IMG/VR virus record: IMGVR_UViG_3300036985_001333
Location: 1-26,417 of that record
Strand: one strand, 5' to 3'
DNA length: 26,417 nucleotides
Source of the DNA: a virus
In this document: positions 13,833 to 21,270 of the stretch, in pieces
Layout of the letters: each line of letters begins with the position of its first letter
Position numbering within the stretch: position 1 is the stretch's first letter
The notes under the pieces: model-generated
Seen by the model: only the letters and a program-made list of their open reading frames with translations
What the model was told of the DNA's origin: nothing
Database searches by the model: none
Position numbers and translations under genes: made by a program

Positions 13833-14461
13833 TCATTATTGCATTTGCAGGACTTGCTCGCGGAGGTAAGACTACAGCCGCCAATGCTGTTCATCGTTTC
13901 TGTAAAGAACATGACATGGACCCCGTAATCTGTTCTTTTGCCGCTCCTATGAAAAAAGCGGCAGAACGACTAGGAATTGATAAAGAAAGAAATCCCACTC
14001 TTTATCGAACAACTCTCCAACGATGGGGTGAAACTCGTCGTGATCCTAAGTTTAGGCCAGGAAGAAGCGGTCCAGACTATTGGGTTAATCGGATTATTCA
14101 AGATCTTTTCAAGATGCAAAAAGATGAAAGAGCGCACCACGCCCTGTTGGATGAGCTAGGACTTCTTGAACATTTTAAAGAAAAGGTCGTCATCTTTGAC
14201 GACATGCGCTATCTAAACGAACTTAACATTATTAAACTGATTGGCGGCACAACCATATTTGTTGATGGTGCTAAACGTCTTACTGACGTTACCGCTTCGT
14301 GGCGACTGCACGAAAGCGAAGAAATGGCCATGCAGTATACGTTTGGAGATATGGAAGATTGCTTTGACTATTACATTACTAATAACGCACCAGAAGTAGT
14401 TTTTAATGCATTCGTGCAGGACATTACACCACTCTGGCTAGACATGGAGATTATGACATGA
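13829..14461 (+). CDS. Deoxynucleoside monophosphate kinase-like P-loop protein
   Basis: A P-loop kinase of 210 residues if started at TTG 13829. A Walker A motif GLARGGKT spans 8-15 right after the first strand (IIIAFAG). Later features fit phage dNMP kinases: an RWGETRRDPKFRPG basic segment and VVIFDDMRYLNEL, the Asp/Arg segment binding the monophosphate. GGAGG (13820-13824) sits four bases before the TTG, and the overlap TTGA with thyX supports it. A TTG at 13805 would extend it by eight residues without a ribosome site. With ThyX, it would push dTMP and other dNMPs toward dNTPs. It is ATGA-coupled to the fibre gene. Confidence 0.8.
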   Translation: MIIIAFAGLARGGKTTAANAVHRFCKEHDMDPVICSFAAPMKKAAERLGIDKERNPTLYRTTLQRWGETRRDPKFRPGRSGPDYWVNRIIQDLFKMQKDERAHHALLDELGLLEHFKEKVVIFDDMRYLNELNIIKLIGGTTIFVDGAKRLTDVTASWRLHESEEMAMQYTFGDMEDCFDYYITNNAPEVVFNAFVQDITPLWLDMEIMT

Positions 14462-15954
14462 TTTTTGATAGAATTCAACAAAGTGCAATTGTACAACTTA
14501 TCAAGAAATATGCATTTCCTCCCGATCAAAGTGTAACCACCGCAAAACTTGGTTATAATATGCGGGAAGCTATCCTTGATAGGACGGTATCTCGGGTCTT
14601 GTATACAGATGGTACCAGTGCTGGTACATGGCATTTTGCAACTGGAGCGGCTGGCGGTTTTTATGAGGGTAGTTATCAGCTTTTACCAGATATGATTGCC
14701 CTAGTTACAGATGTTGATACAACCAGAGGGGTCGCACATTTGCGTGCTGCTCCAGGATCAAATACTGGTACTGGAGGCGTTGGTTTAATTCTTGTGCGTG
14801 ACGGTCCTAAGATATTTCGCGCTAATGTCAAATATGATGGCACAGCAAATGCTGGAACTTGGGCATTTGTTGGTTTTAATTATCAACATACCACTGCAAA
14901 TCAACATATGGTTTGCTTTACATGCAATGGCACCAGTAATTGGTTTGCTACTATAATGGAAGAATTTGTTCTAATTAGTAGTGTCGATACTGGTGTTCCA
15001 GCGTCTGACTGGGCTGATTTGCAGATTCGTATTACAGAAACGGGTGCCGCATTTGAATTAATTGTTACAGATGAATGGGGTAATACCTCAGTAGATACTA
15101 CTTTATACACCCATCTATGGGTTGATGCAGCACTGGATAGTGTTCTATTAACAAATGTAGGTGCTTGTATTAGAAAGCGCGCGGCGGGTAGTGTCCAACA
15201 ACTGTATATTAAACAGATGTTTCTGCAGGATAATAGAGCAGAAGGAACGTATTCCAAACTTGGTCATACGCATTTATTGGATGAAATTACAGATTTTAAA
15301 GAAACAAAGATTTATATTGAAACAGATTGCAACGCTGCGGGTGAGTTTTCAACGTATAGTCTAAGTGGCGGATCTAACGTTTTTACCACAGCTGGTCTTA
15401 CTCATTGTAATGGCCATTGGGGTATTCTTAGGTGTGGAACAGCAGCCTCCGCTAGTTCAGTTGCTGGTATTGGAGCGGGAACTATTACAGATAGTGTTAT
15501 CTTTGGTACATATAAACATGAAACAACCGCAATTGTTTATATTCCTAATCTAAGTAATGCTACCAATCGATTTTATGTTGAACACGGTTTTAGTGACAAT
15601 CGTGGTGGAGTTCCAACAGATGCCGTAATGTTCTCTTATATTGATACTCAAATGGGAGGCAATTGGGCATGTTTGGCTTACAATAATACTGTTTTAACTG
15701 CCAAAGATAGTGGAGTACCTGTTGCAGCTTTAACTTGGTATAAACTTCGCGTAGTGGTCAATGTAAATGGATCATCCGAATTCTATATTAACGGTACTCA
15801 AGTAGCAACTACTACCGACTTTCCAGTTGGATCTGTCGGAACTGGATCGGCACGGGCTACAGCTAACGGCTGTACTATCCGAAAGACCGTAGGAGTCGCC
15901 GCTAGGAACCTAGACATTGACTACTATAATCTACAAATTGGCACCTCTCGTTGA
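14458..15954 (+). CDS. Tail fibre/lectin-like protein with duplicated beta-sandwich domains
   Basis: A 498-residue protein, poor in Cys and Lys and rich in Thr, Gly and Ala, typical of phage fibres or adhesins. Two similar domains (about 45-255 and 285-498) flank a central GHTHLLDEITDF (269-280), a His-x-His motif common in trimeric phage fibres. Matching points of the repeat are DTGVPASDWADLQIRI against DSGVPVAALTWYKLRV, and NVGACIRKRAAGSVQQLYI against TANGCTIRKTVGVAARNLDI. The fold looks like a ConA/LamG-type carbohydrate-binding sandwich. Its place before the late promoter, not after the internal virion genes as in T7, is unusual. It may be a receptor-binding protein; a host or surface-binding role outside the virion cannot be ruled out. 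Confidence 0.65.
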   Translation: MIFDRIQQSAIVQLIKKYAFPPDQSVTTAKLGYNMREAILDRTVSRVLYTDGTSAGTWHFATGAAGGFYEGSYQLLPDMIALVTDVDTTRGVAHLRAAPGSNTGTGGVGLILVRDGPKIFRANVKYDGTANAGTWAFVGFNYQHTTANQHMVCFTCNGTSNWFATIMEEFVLISSVDTGVPASDWADLQIRITETGAAFELIVTDEWGNTSVDTTLYTHLWVDAALDSVLLTNVGACIRKRAAGSVQQLYIKQMFLQDNRAEGTYSKLGHTHLLDEITDFKETKIYIETDCNAAGEFSTYSLSGGSNVFTTAGLTHCNGHWGILRCGTAASASSVAGIGAGTITDSVIFGTYKHETTAIVYIPNLSNATNRFYVEHGFSDNRGGVPTDAVMFSYIDTQMGGNWACLAYNNTVLTAKDSGVPVAALTWYKLRVVVNVNGSSEFYINGTQVATTTDFPVGSVGTGSARATANGCTIRKTVGVAARNLDIDYYNLQIGTSR

Positions 15955-15960
15955 CCCCCC

Positions 15961-15987
15961 CTAATTAGTGGACACTAGTGTGAGGAA
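15961..15987 (+). promoter_or_regulatory. Phage RNA polymerase promoter C (late)
   Basis: TGGACACTAGTGTGAGGAA at 15969-15987 matches 18 of 19 core bases of promoters A and B, with CAC instead of CTC. The eight bases upstream differ, so this is a sequence-divergent class. The core holds a perfect ACACTAGTGT palindrome. By the SP6-like alignment the start is near 15980. It precedes the virion genes and follows a run of seven C. Confidence 0.75.
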
Positions 15988-16002
15988 AGCCAATGTATAC
16001 CA

Positions 16003-16479
16003 ATGTATAGCCCCAATAGACTAGACTTTCTAGACCTTAAGGGATGGTACTCATGGACCCCCCTAATCCTAACGGGGTTTAGGCCAGTCCATGTAGGTCT
16101 CAAACTAGGTGATCTATACCTAGTCAGCTCTCGAGACGAACCGTCGTATTGGACGACATGGGACCTAGCAGAACCCATCATCACCCCATTTGTCGAGCAT
16201 TCGTTCGATCTAGGGGAACGACAATTTGACCCAGTATTGGTCACCATGTCGGGTGAGGGCCATATGGTCTCAAATGCACGTAGATTGTTCTTTACCGAAT
16301 TCGCCCATTATGGTGCGGACAGAGGTTTGTGGAAGTGGCGACCTCAGCGTACATCGTGCGTTGGGGTCGCCACAACCGTCATGAAGGCCATGGGGATACA
16401 CACCACCATGACCACATCTCAATGCCTATTCCACCAATTAAAGGAAATGAGCGGATTAGACATCCGACAGATCAAATGA
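16003..16479 (+). CDS. Putative permuted papain-like (NlpC/P60-type) cysteine hydrolase
   Basis: A 158-residue protein that begins the late transcript. The pattern suggests a circularly permuted NlpC/P60-like cysteine hydrolase: H30 in RPVHVGLKLGDLYLVSS (strand with the catalytic-type His), then a variable central part, then C119 in TSCVGVATTVMKAMGI followed by TSQCLFHQLKEM (family pattern C..lV...L...G...ltP..L...L). The third residue is not clear. Possible roles are cell-wall peptide cleavage during entry or release, or protein or lipid hydrolysis. No signal peptide or transmembrane segment is seen. A better-placed ATG at 15993, closer to GAGGAA, opens only a five-codon leader ending in TAG within the second copy of a 10-base tandem repeat. 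Function is tentative. Confidence 0.5.
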   Translation: MYSPNRLDFLDLKGWYSWTPLILTGFRPVHVGLKLGDLYLVSSRDEPSYWTTWDLAEPIITPFVEHSFDLGERQFDPVLVTMSGEGHMVSNARRLFFTEFAHYGADRGLWKWRPQRTSCVGVATTVMKAMGIHTTMTTSQCLFHQLKEMSGLDIRQIK

Positions 16480-16655
16480 AACAGCCCCCTAATTTCTCTC
16501 GAGAACAACTTGCATGGATGGAGTCGACATTTATCCCTGTAAAGGATACCCGAGGTATTGATCTTCGTGAGATTGATTTCCGATCTGGTCAATATTCGGT
16601 TGTCGTATCCATCAAGTCTATTGTAGAAAGGCAGTCTGGCAATGCCGTCACCTAA
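16476..16655 (+). CDS. Hypothetical protein, 59 aa
   Basis: A short unrecognised protein starting at ATG 16476, in an ATGA overlap with the hydrolase stop. The frame extends upstream to a GTG at 16329 but only inside the previous gene. The content is Pro/Asn at the N-terminus (MKQPPNFSREQLAWMEST) and a beta-like SGQYSVVVSIKSIVE at the end. It overlaps the next start by 14 bases. Its place before the portal suggests a small virion or assembly protein. That is inference. Confidence 0.55.
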   Translation: MKQPPNFSREQLAWMESTFIPVKDTRGIDLREIDFRSGQYSVVVSIKSIVERQSGNAVT

Positions 16656-17130
16656 AATCCCAAGGGGAAAAAGCGATGCTGAGATCGCACTAGAAGCCTC
16701 CCTTGAAAAAGATCGAGTAAAGTTTGAAAATGAAAAGCGACGATTTCTAGAGCATGTTGGCGCATATGAGACTATTGCCACTAATTCAGTTCAGGGGGCT
16801 CGGCACTCATTCGAATATGCCGATCAACTTCCTGGAGCTAATCCCAATGGTTCAGGTCTCTACATCCCATCCAGATTCAATCCCACCTTTGATCCCAGCA
16901 AATACGTCAATCAAGACCTATCAGGTTTTGCTGCCCCTAATCTTGGTTTGGGTGATCCGACATTTAGAGTCACTACTCCATTCCAGTCGTCAAACAGTAT
17001 GATTGGCAATATGTGGGGATCACAAATGCCGTGGCAAAGGGGTTGGTCCAGTAATGTGAGCCAAATGAGCCGAGGATTTGGATCAGCGGTTTGGAGGGGT
17101 CCTCGTAGTATTCTTCGGCGTATCTTCTAA
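16642..17130 (+). CDS. Hypothetical virion-region protein, 162 aa
   Basis: I do not recognise this protein. The N-terminal third is a charged helix (DAEIALEASLEKDRVKFENEKRRFLEH). The rest is low-complexity, rich in Ser, Asn, Gly, Pro and Phe, with several Trp and Arg near the basic C-terminus (SAVWRGPRSILRRIF). An AAAGG (16627-16631) lies upstream of the ATG. Similar small proteins before the portal gene in T7-like phages include tail-assembly and virion proteins (T7 gp6.7, gp7.3), but I see no clear sequence match. Confidence 0.6.
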   Translation: MPSPKIPRGKSDAEIALEASLEKDRVKFENEKRRFLEHVGAYETIATNSVQGARHSFEYADQLPGANPNGSGLYIPSRFNPTFDPSKYVNQDLSGFAAPNLGLGDPTFRVTTPFQSSNSMIGNMWGSQMPWQRGWSSNVSQMSRGFGSAVWRGPRSILRRIF

Positions 17131-17141
17131 AAGGAACAGTC

Positions 17142-18713
17142 ATGAAGGGTGAAATTCAAGAGGAATTCGAACGACTTGACAGTCGTCGAGTCAACAAACA
17201 TAATCGATCAGTTGACTGTTCCCGATTGACTGTACCTGGCTTGTACCCAGCAGACGGTTTCTCGGAGACTATGGAACTTCCAGATGTCTTCAGCAGTCTT
17301 CCAGCGCGTGGCGTAATGGCCCTTGCCAGTCGAATGGTTAGCGCAATCTATCCACTCAACCAAGCCCCATTCTTTAACTTTGAATTGGATCAGGCGTTTG
17401 TACCACAAGGTGCCGATCCTACCGAGACTATGTCTCAATTAACTCGCCTTGATCGCAAGGTCATGGAGAAGTTGGCTTCTACCAATCTTCGACAAGAGTT
17501 GTTTGTTCTATTCCAACATCTTATCATCGTCGGTGATGCTTTGTTTGAGATCATTGACGACTACGCATTTCGTGTTCACCGCCTAGATCAGTATGTCGTT
17601 CAGCGATATCCTGATGGGCGCGTCAAGCGAATCATTGTGCGCGAGTGGGTCGACCCTGAGGCATTGCCTGAGGGATGGCCAAAGATGAAGGAAGAATCCT
17701 ATGAAGAGTATGAAGGAAGTGGTCCCACCGATGACCATCGTCCATTCTACACTGAAATTGAGTGGGACGAAGACCTAAAGAAGTGGGAAGTCGAAAAGGA
17801 ATACTGTGGCGTTCTCGTTGATTCGGGATCGTATGACGTATGCCCTTATGTGCCTCAGGTATGGTCTCGAGTAGCTGGTGAAGACTACGGTCGATCACTG
17901 GTCGAAGAGCATATCGGAGACATTCGTACTCTCGAAGCACTTACTAAGTCTATTGTTGAAGCCGCTATAGCTAACAGCGAGTTTCGAGTTGGTGTCGACC
18001 CTACTGGTATTACGGAAGTCTCTGACCTCCAGGATACTGAAAATGGCGACTTCGTTGCAGCCCGTCAGGCGGATGTGTTTCCAATCCAATTGCTTAAGCA
18101 GATCGATCTAGGACCACTTGCCAGCGTCCGAAGCGATATCTCGCAACAGTTGGGTCGCACCTTCCTTCTGCAATCGTCTGTTCAACGAACTGGAGATCGC
18201 GTTACCGCAACTGAGATTCGTGAGGTTGCTCAGGAACTTGATCAGACTCTTGGAGGAATCTTCTCTGGACTCGCACGTGATATCCAGATCCCGATTGTTC
18301 GACGCACTCTCGTGTTGATGGGTCGTGACAAGTTGATTCCAAAGGAGATTCTGAAGTTGGTCGATGGTAAGGGACCACTTAACCTTAAGGTCCGTACTGG
18401 ACTTGAGGCCCTTAACCGTGAAGTAACCAACTCCCAACTTGCACAATGGGCAGCAACGGTCGGTCAGATGCAGGGTGTCCAGCCCTATATCGACTGGTAT
18501 GGTTGGGCTATTAAGTGGACTTCGTCGTTTGGTCTTGAGCCTGTGGGTCTTGTTAAGACTCCCCAGCAACTCCAAGACGAGCAACAGGAAGCCGCTCAGC
18601 AATCTATTAATCAAATGACTTCGGAACAAATGGTAAGTAGTCTTGGAGCCATGGCAGAAACAGGCACTAAGGCAGCAATGACTAATCCTCAACAGGGACA
18701 ACCTAGCCAATGA
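17142..18713 (+). CDS. Head-tail connector (portal) protein, T7 gp8-like
   Basis: A 523-residue portal protein, forming the ring at the capsid vertex for DNA packaging and tail attachment. It begins with the typical RR-containing N-terminus (ERLDSRRVNKHNRSVDCSRLTVPGLYP), followed by ARGVMALASRMVSAIYPLNQAPFF, a segment common in T7-like portals. It has a DYGRSLVEEHIGDIRTLE helix (about 252-269) and RTGDRVTATEIREVAQELDQTLGGIFSGL, a conserved late region. The C-terminus is Gln-rich (QQEAAQQSINQ..., QQGQPSQ). AAGGAAC (17131-17137) precedes the start. It is ATGA-coupled to the scaffold. Length is close to T7 gp8 (536). Confidence 0.95.
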   Translation: MKGEIQEEFERLDSRRVNKHNRSVDCSRLTVPGLYPADGFSETMELPDVFSSLPARGVMALASRMVSAIYPLNQAPFFNFELDQAFVPQGADPTETMSQLTRLDRKVMEKLASTNLRQELFVLFQHLIIVGDALFEIIDDYAFRVHRLDQYVVQRYPDGRVKRIIVREWVDPEALPEGWPKMKEESYEEYEGSGPTDDHRPFYTEIEWDEDLKKWEVEKEYCGVLVDSGSYDVCPYVPQVWSRVAGEDYGRSLVEEHIGDIRTLEALTKSIVEAAIANSEFRVGVDPTGITEVSDLQDTENGDFVAARQADVFPIQLLKQIDLGPLASVRSDISQQLGRTFLLQSSVQRTGDRVTATEIREVAQELDQTLGGIFSGLARDIQIPIVRRTLVLMGRDKLIPKEILKLVDGKGPLNLKVRTGLEALNREVTNSQLAQWAATVGQMQGVQPYIDWYGWAIKWTSSFGLEPVGLVKTPQQLQDEQQEAAQQSINQMTSEQMVSSLGAMAETGTKAAMTNPQQGQPSQ

Positions 18714-19504
18714 GCGAATCAGCAAAAGAAGAACCAATCGATCCAGAGATCGCGTTGGCAGACAAGTGGGCACGAACTAATCCTAATGAACTTCCGCCAC
18801 AATTCGGGGGTGACCCCGATAAGTTTATGAAGTCGTACAAGGAACAGCGTTCCGCGCTTACCAAGGCACAACAGGAGAACGCGCAACTTCGACAGGGTGT
18901 AGCCATCGTAGACAAGATTGTTAACGATGAACCAGTTGGCAAGATGCCAGACGCTCTAGTTATTCCATCTAAGCCAGTTGAAGCACCGTCTCCAACTCAG
19001 GATGAATGGGGTAAGTGGGGAACAGAGATTGACACAACTGGTGATATCACACCCCAAAGCCGCGAAGACATTAAGAAGCGTTTTAATATTCCCGATGAAA
19101 TCATCGATGGATATGTTCATGGTGTTGCAGCACGGCATAAGCAACATGCACAGATTGCCTCTGAGATCGTTGGAGGTTCTGAAGAACTCACTGGTATCAT
19201 CCAGTGGGCTCAAGAGAATCTTGACGACAATGAGCGGCAGGCTGTAAACTCTGGTCTCAGCAATATTGGATGGCAGAACGTTCTGCTAGGTCTTAAGGCT
19301 CGTCGATCACAAGCTAACGCCCACTCGGAACCTAAGACTAAGGTTCAAACTAGTTCGGGTATTTCAAATGGTATCAAGCCCTTTGCTTCACCAGCAGAGA
19401 TGACTGCCGCCATGCGAGACCCACGCTATAAGAACGATCCAGATTTCCAGGAGAACGTCTATGCACGTCTCCGCATTACAGGACACAGTAAGAATGATGT
19501 TTGA
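18710..19504 (+). CDS. Capsid assembly (scaffolding) protein, T7 gp9-like
   Basis: A 264-residue acidic protein between portal and capsid, where T7 gp9 scaffolding protein sits. It is predicted helical, with an N-terminal Glu/Asp-rich part, a coiled-coil-like SYKEQRSALTKAQQENAQLRQG (41-62), a central linker rich in Pro and Thr, a helical region around QAVNSGLSNIGWQNVLLGLKARR, and a C-terminal segment FASPAEMTAAMRDPRYKNDPDFQENVYARL. That last segment resembles the conserved capsid-binding end of scaffolds in podoviruses. It assembles the procapsid and is later released. It overlaps the next gene by up to 44 bases. Confidence 0.88.
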   Translation: MSESAKEEPIDPEIALADKWARTNPNELPPQFGGDPDKFMKSYKEQRSALTKAQQENAQLRQGVAIVDKIVNDEPVGKMPDALVIPSKPVEAPSPTQDEWGKWGTEIDTTGDITPQSREDIKKRFNIPDEIIDGYVHGVAARHKQHAQIASEIVGGSEELTGIIQWAQENLDDNERQAVNSGLSNIGWQNVLLGLKARRSQANAHSEPKTKVQTSSGISNGIKPFASPAEMTAAMRDPRYKNDPDFQENVYARLRITGHSKNDV

Positions 19505-20003
19505 CAAGATTAAGTCGTTTATCGCTTCGATTCCCCCACTCATGTGGATCGTATCGGTTATCATTACGTTTGGAATCATCACCACCGTCCTCAATGGATG
19601 CAACCTTGAATCAATGGTTGAGGTTAAGGTTCCTCCCGCAGTGAAGACAGCCATCAACATTCCACCCAATGATTTTGTTTCCCTCGAGGATGCAGACGCA
19701 GCATGGACTGATTGGCTTGCATATGTCAACAGTAATACTAAGAAGTTCGAGTCAGCGATTCATACCGCCAACGAGCGATATGCCGTGATCAAGCAGATCA
19801 CTGACATCGGAATGGCATCTCTCAACACGGCTGCTCCTGGTATCCCAGGTGGAACTGTGCTTTTGTCTGTTGCCTCTCTTCTTGGCGGTCTCTTCCTTAA
19901 GCGTCCTGGAGAGGATGCCCGAGTTGCGTTGGAGAAGGAAGCAAGTTATAATAAGGGCATGGAAGTGGCCGTCGAGCTACAGAATGCCGTAAAGACCACC
20001 TGA
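19461..20003 (+). CDS. Putative membrane protein or lipoprotein between scaffold and capsid
   Basis: A 180-residue protein with a strong hydrophobic segment (about 21-45) that ends in VLNGC (C47), close to a lipoprotein signal box (L-x-G-C). A middle region is polar and helical. A second weakly hydrophobic, Gly-rich stretch (GGTVLLSVASLLGGLFLKRPGE, about 129-150) follows, then a charged tail. Two starts compete. ATG 19461 has an ideal AGGAG (19449-19453) but overlaps scaffold by 44 bases. ATG 19494 with AGGA (19480-19483) overlaps by 11 and gives a more usual signal length. The gene has no T7 counterpart at this position. Membrane or lipoprotein character is seen; function is unknown, with holin, spanin or infection-channel roles unproven. 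Confidence 0.6.
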   Translation: MHVSALQDTVRMMFDKIKSFIASIPPLMWIVSVIITFGIITTVLNGCNLESMVEVKVPPAVKTAINIPPNDFVSLEDADAAWTDWLAYVNSNTKKFESAIHTANERYAVIKQITDIGMASLNTAAPGIPGGTVLLSVASLLGGLFLKRPGEDARVALEKEASYNKGMEVAVELQNAVKTT

Positions 20004-20124
20004 CATAGTTCGCTATGTCGGCCTATCGTATAATGATTACCCCGCTGCGCGGGAATGTAGGTATCGATCCCTACTGGGCCTTTGACCGAATCCTAGACCG
20101 TCCAGACCCCGCTCGTTGTGGGAC
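20002..20124 (+). other. Structured intergenic RNA (cloverleaf-like) upstream of the capsid gene
   Basis: The 187-base gap 20004-20190 between the membrane-protein and capsid genes holds several hairpins. H1 is GACATAG/CTATGTC (20002-20008, 20013-20019) with a TTCG loop, overlapping the stop. P1 is GGCCTA (20020-20025) with TGGGCC (20075-20080), six pairs including one wobble. Inside P1 lie CCCGC-TGC-GCGGG (20041-20053) and GTAGG...CCTAC (20057-20061, 20070-20074) with loop TATCGATC. The last abuts P1 directly, as a tRNA T-arm abuts its acceptor stem. H4 is CCCGC/GTGGG (20108-20122). The region downstream to 20190 is AT-rich with a seven-codon frame at 20155-20178. No T-run follows, so it is not an obvious terminator. 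Confidence 0.5.
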
Positions 20125-20190
20125 AATCACGTGACGATAATCAAAGAAGAGATCATGAACAGTTATAAATATAAGTAAGAGAAAAAAGAT

Positions 20191-21243
20191 ATGGCTTCTA
20201 CTAATCTCATTCGTTTTGGACAGAATCTTGGAACTTCGGGTACCCCTACCCCTTCCGATATGTGGCTTCCCGTTTATGGCGGAGAAGTTATTACGGCCTT
20301 TGAGGAATTTAATCAGTTTCTTCCAAAGGTTAATTATAAGACTATGACTAGCGGCAACACGATGAAGTTCCCCGCTGTTTGGAAGATTGGTTCGGAATAC
20401 CACGAGGCTGGTACCGAACTTCTCGGCCTTGATGTCGATACCAAGGAATACAGCATCTCGCTGGATGATCGTCCACTTGTTGCTCACTTTGAAGTAGATG
20501 ATATTGATTCGTCTATGGCGCACTACGATGCGCGCACTGAGTTGTCGCGTGAAACTGGCCGCGAACTTGCGCGTCAGATGGATCGTAAGATTGCCGCTCT
20601 TCTCCTTAACACTTCGCGTGTTGTTGTGGATACTGCTAACGTTAACGGCTTTCCCGCCTCTGGCCAAACTGGCGGCACCGCGTCTCAGACCGCAGGTGCT
20701 GGCCGCATTTCAGCGTTTGTTAACATCCAAAGCGATGTTACGGCAGTCAACGGTGATGCGCTTATTCAGGCTATTACCGCAATTAATATTAAGATGGATC
20801 AGAACGACATTCCATCTACTGAACGATGTTGCATTGTCAATGTTCCATTGTATTACAGCCTCCGTACCCTTGGAATGCCTACTTCTGGCGCACCCAGTAA
20901 CACTGGTGTTTGGGGCCGTAATGACGTCCGCACTGGTGGTCCTGGTATCGGTGAAGGTCAGGGTTATATGCAGCCAATCAACGTCCTTGGCGTTCCCGTC
21001 TATTGCTCTAACCACATTCCGTCTACCGATATCACTACTGGTCCTACCAAGTACCAAGGTAATTTCACCAAGACGGGTGGCATCATGTTCCACAAGAGCG
21101 CAACTGGTATTCTCCAGTTGCAGGGTGTTCAAACCGAGAAGTTCCGCGACGTGCGCCGTCAGTCCGACTTTATGGTGTCGAAGATTCTCATGGGCGGTGG
21201 CGCACTTCGTCCATACGCTGCATACGAAATCTGCGATGCGTAA
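20191..21243 (+). CDS. Major capsid protein (T7 gp10A-like)
   Basis: A 350-residue HK97-fold capsid protein, close in length to T7 gp10A (345). Supporting features: position after scaffold, the FEEFNQFLPKVNYKTMTSGNTMKFPAVWK N-arm/E-loop-like segment (about 37-65), the conserved FEVDDIDSSMAHYDARTELSRETGRELARQMDRKI region (99-133) typical of T7-like capsids, RCCIVNVPLYYSLRT (P-domain), and the C-terminal strand QTEKFRDVRRQSDFMVSKILMGGGALRPYAAYEI. No strong Shine-Dalgarno precedes the ATG; the leader is A-rich (AAGAGAAAAAAGAT) and lies beyond the structured intergenic RNA. An intrinsic terminator follows 30 bases after the stop. High expression is expected. Confidence 0.95.
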   Translation: MASTNLIRFGQNLGTSGTPTPSDMWLPVYGGEVITAFEEFNQFLPKVNYKTMTSGNTMKFPAVWKIGSEYHEAGTELLGLDVDTKEYSISLDDRPLVAHFEVDDIDSSMAHYDARTELSRETGRELARQMDRKIAALLLNTSRVVVDTANVNGFPASGQTGGTASQTAGAGRISAFVNIQSDVTAVNGDALIQAITAINIKMDQNDIPSTERCCIVNVPLYYSLRTLGMPTSGAPSNTGVWGRNDVRTGGPGIGEGQGYMQPINVLGVPVYCSNHIPSTDITTGPTKYQGNFTKTGGIMFHKSATGILQLQGVQTEKFRDVRRQSDFMVSKILMGGGALRPYAAYEICDA

Positions 21244-21270
21244 TTTAGTTCAATAAGTAATAACAAAAAT

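Noticed and set aside
18108-18773. 221-residue minus-strand open frame opposite the portal gene
   Set aside because: It is a shadow of the portal reading frame with a low-complexity Leu/Ser/Arg composition and no start signal.
19480-19498. GGACACAGTAAGAATG before the membrane gene as a promoter
   Set aside because: It matches GGACAC only and then needs a gap. It lacks the CTAGTG core.
20029-20034. TATAAT as a host -10 box upstream of the capsid gene
   Set aside because: No acceptable -35 at 16-18 bases. The nearest TGACA lies 23 bases away and sits in a hairpin.
20020-20080. A functional tRNA gene
   Set aside because: Only 61 bases, with no D-arm, a 3-base loop where the anticodon loop should be, an 8-base T-loop and no CCA end. 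I keep it only as a tRNA-like structure.
20071-20667. 198-residue minus-strand open frame over the capsid start and intergenic region
   Set aside because: It crosses the structured gap and the capsid gene, and it has no family features or ribosome site.
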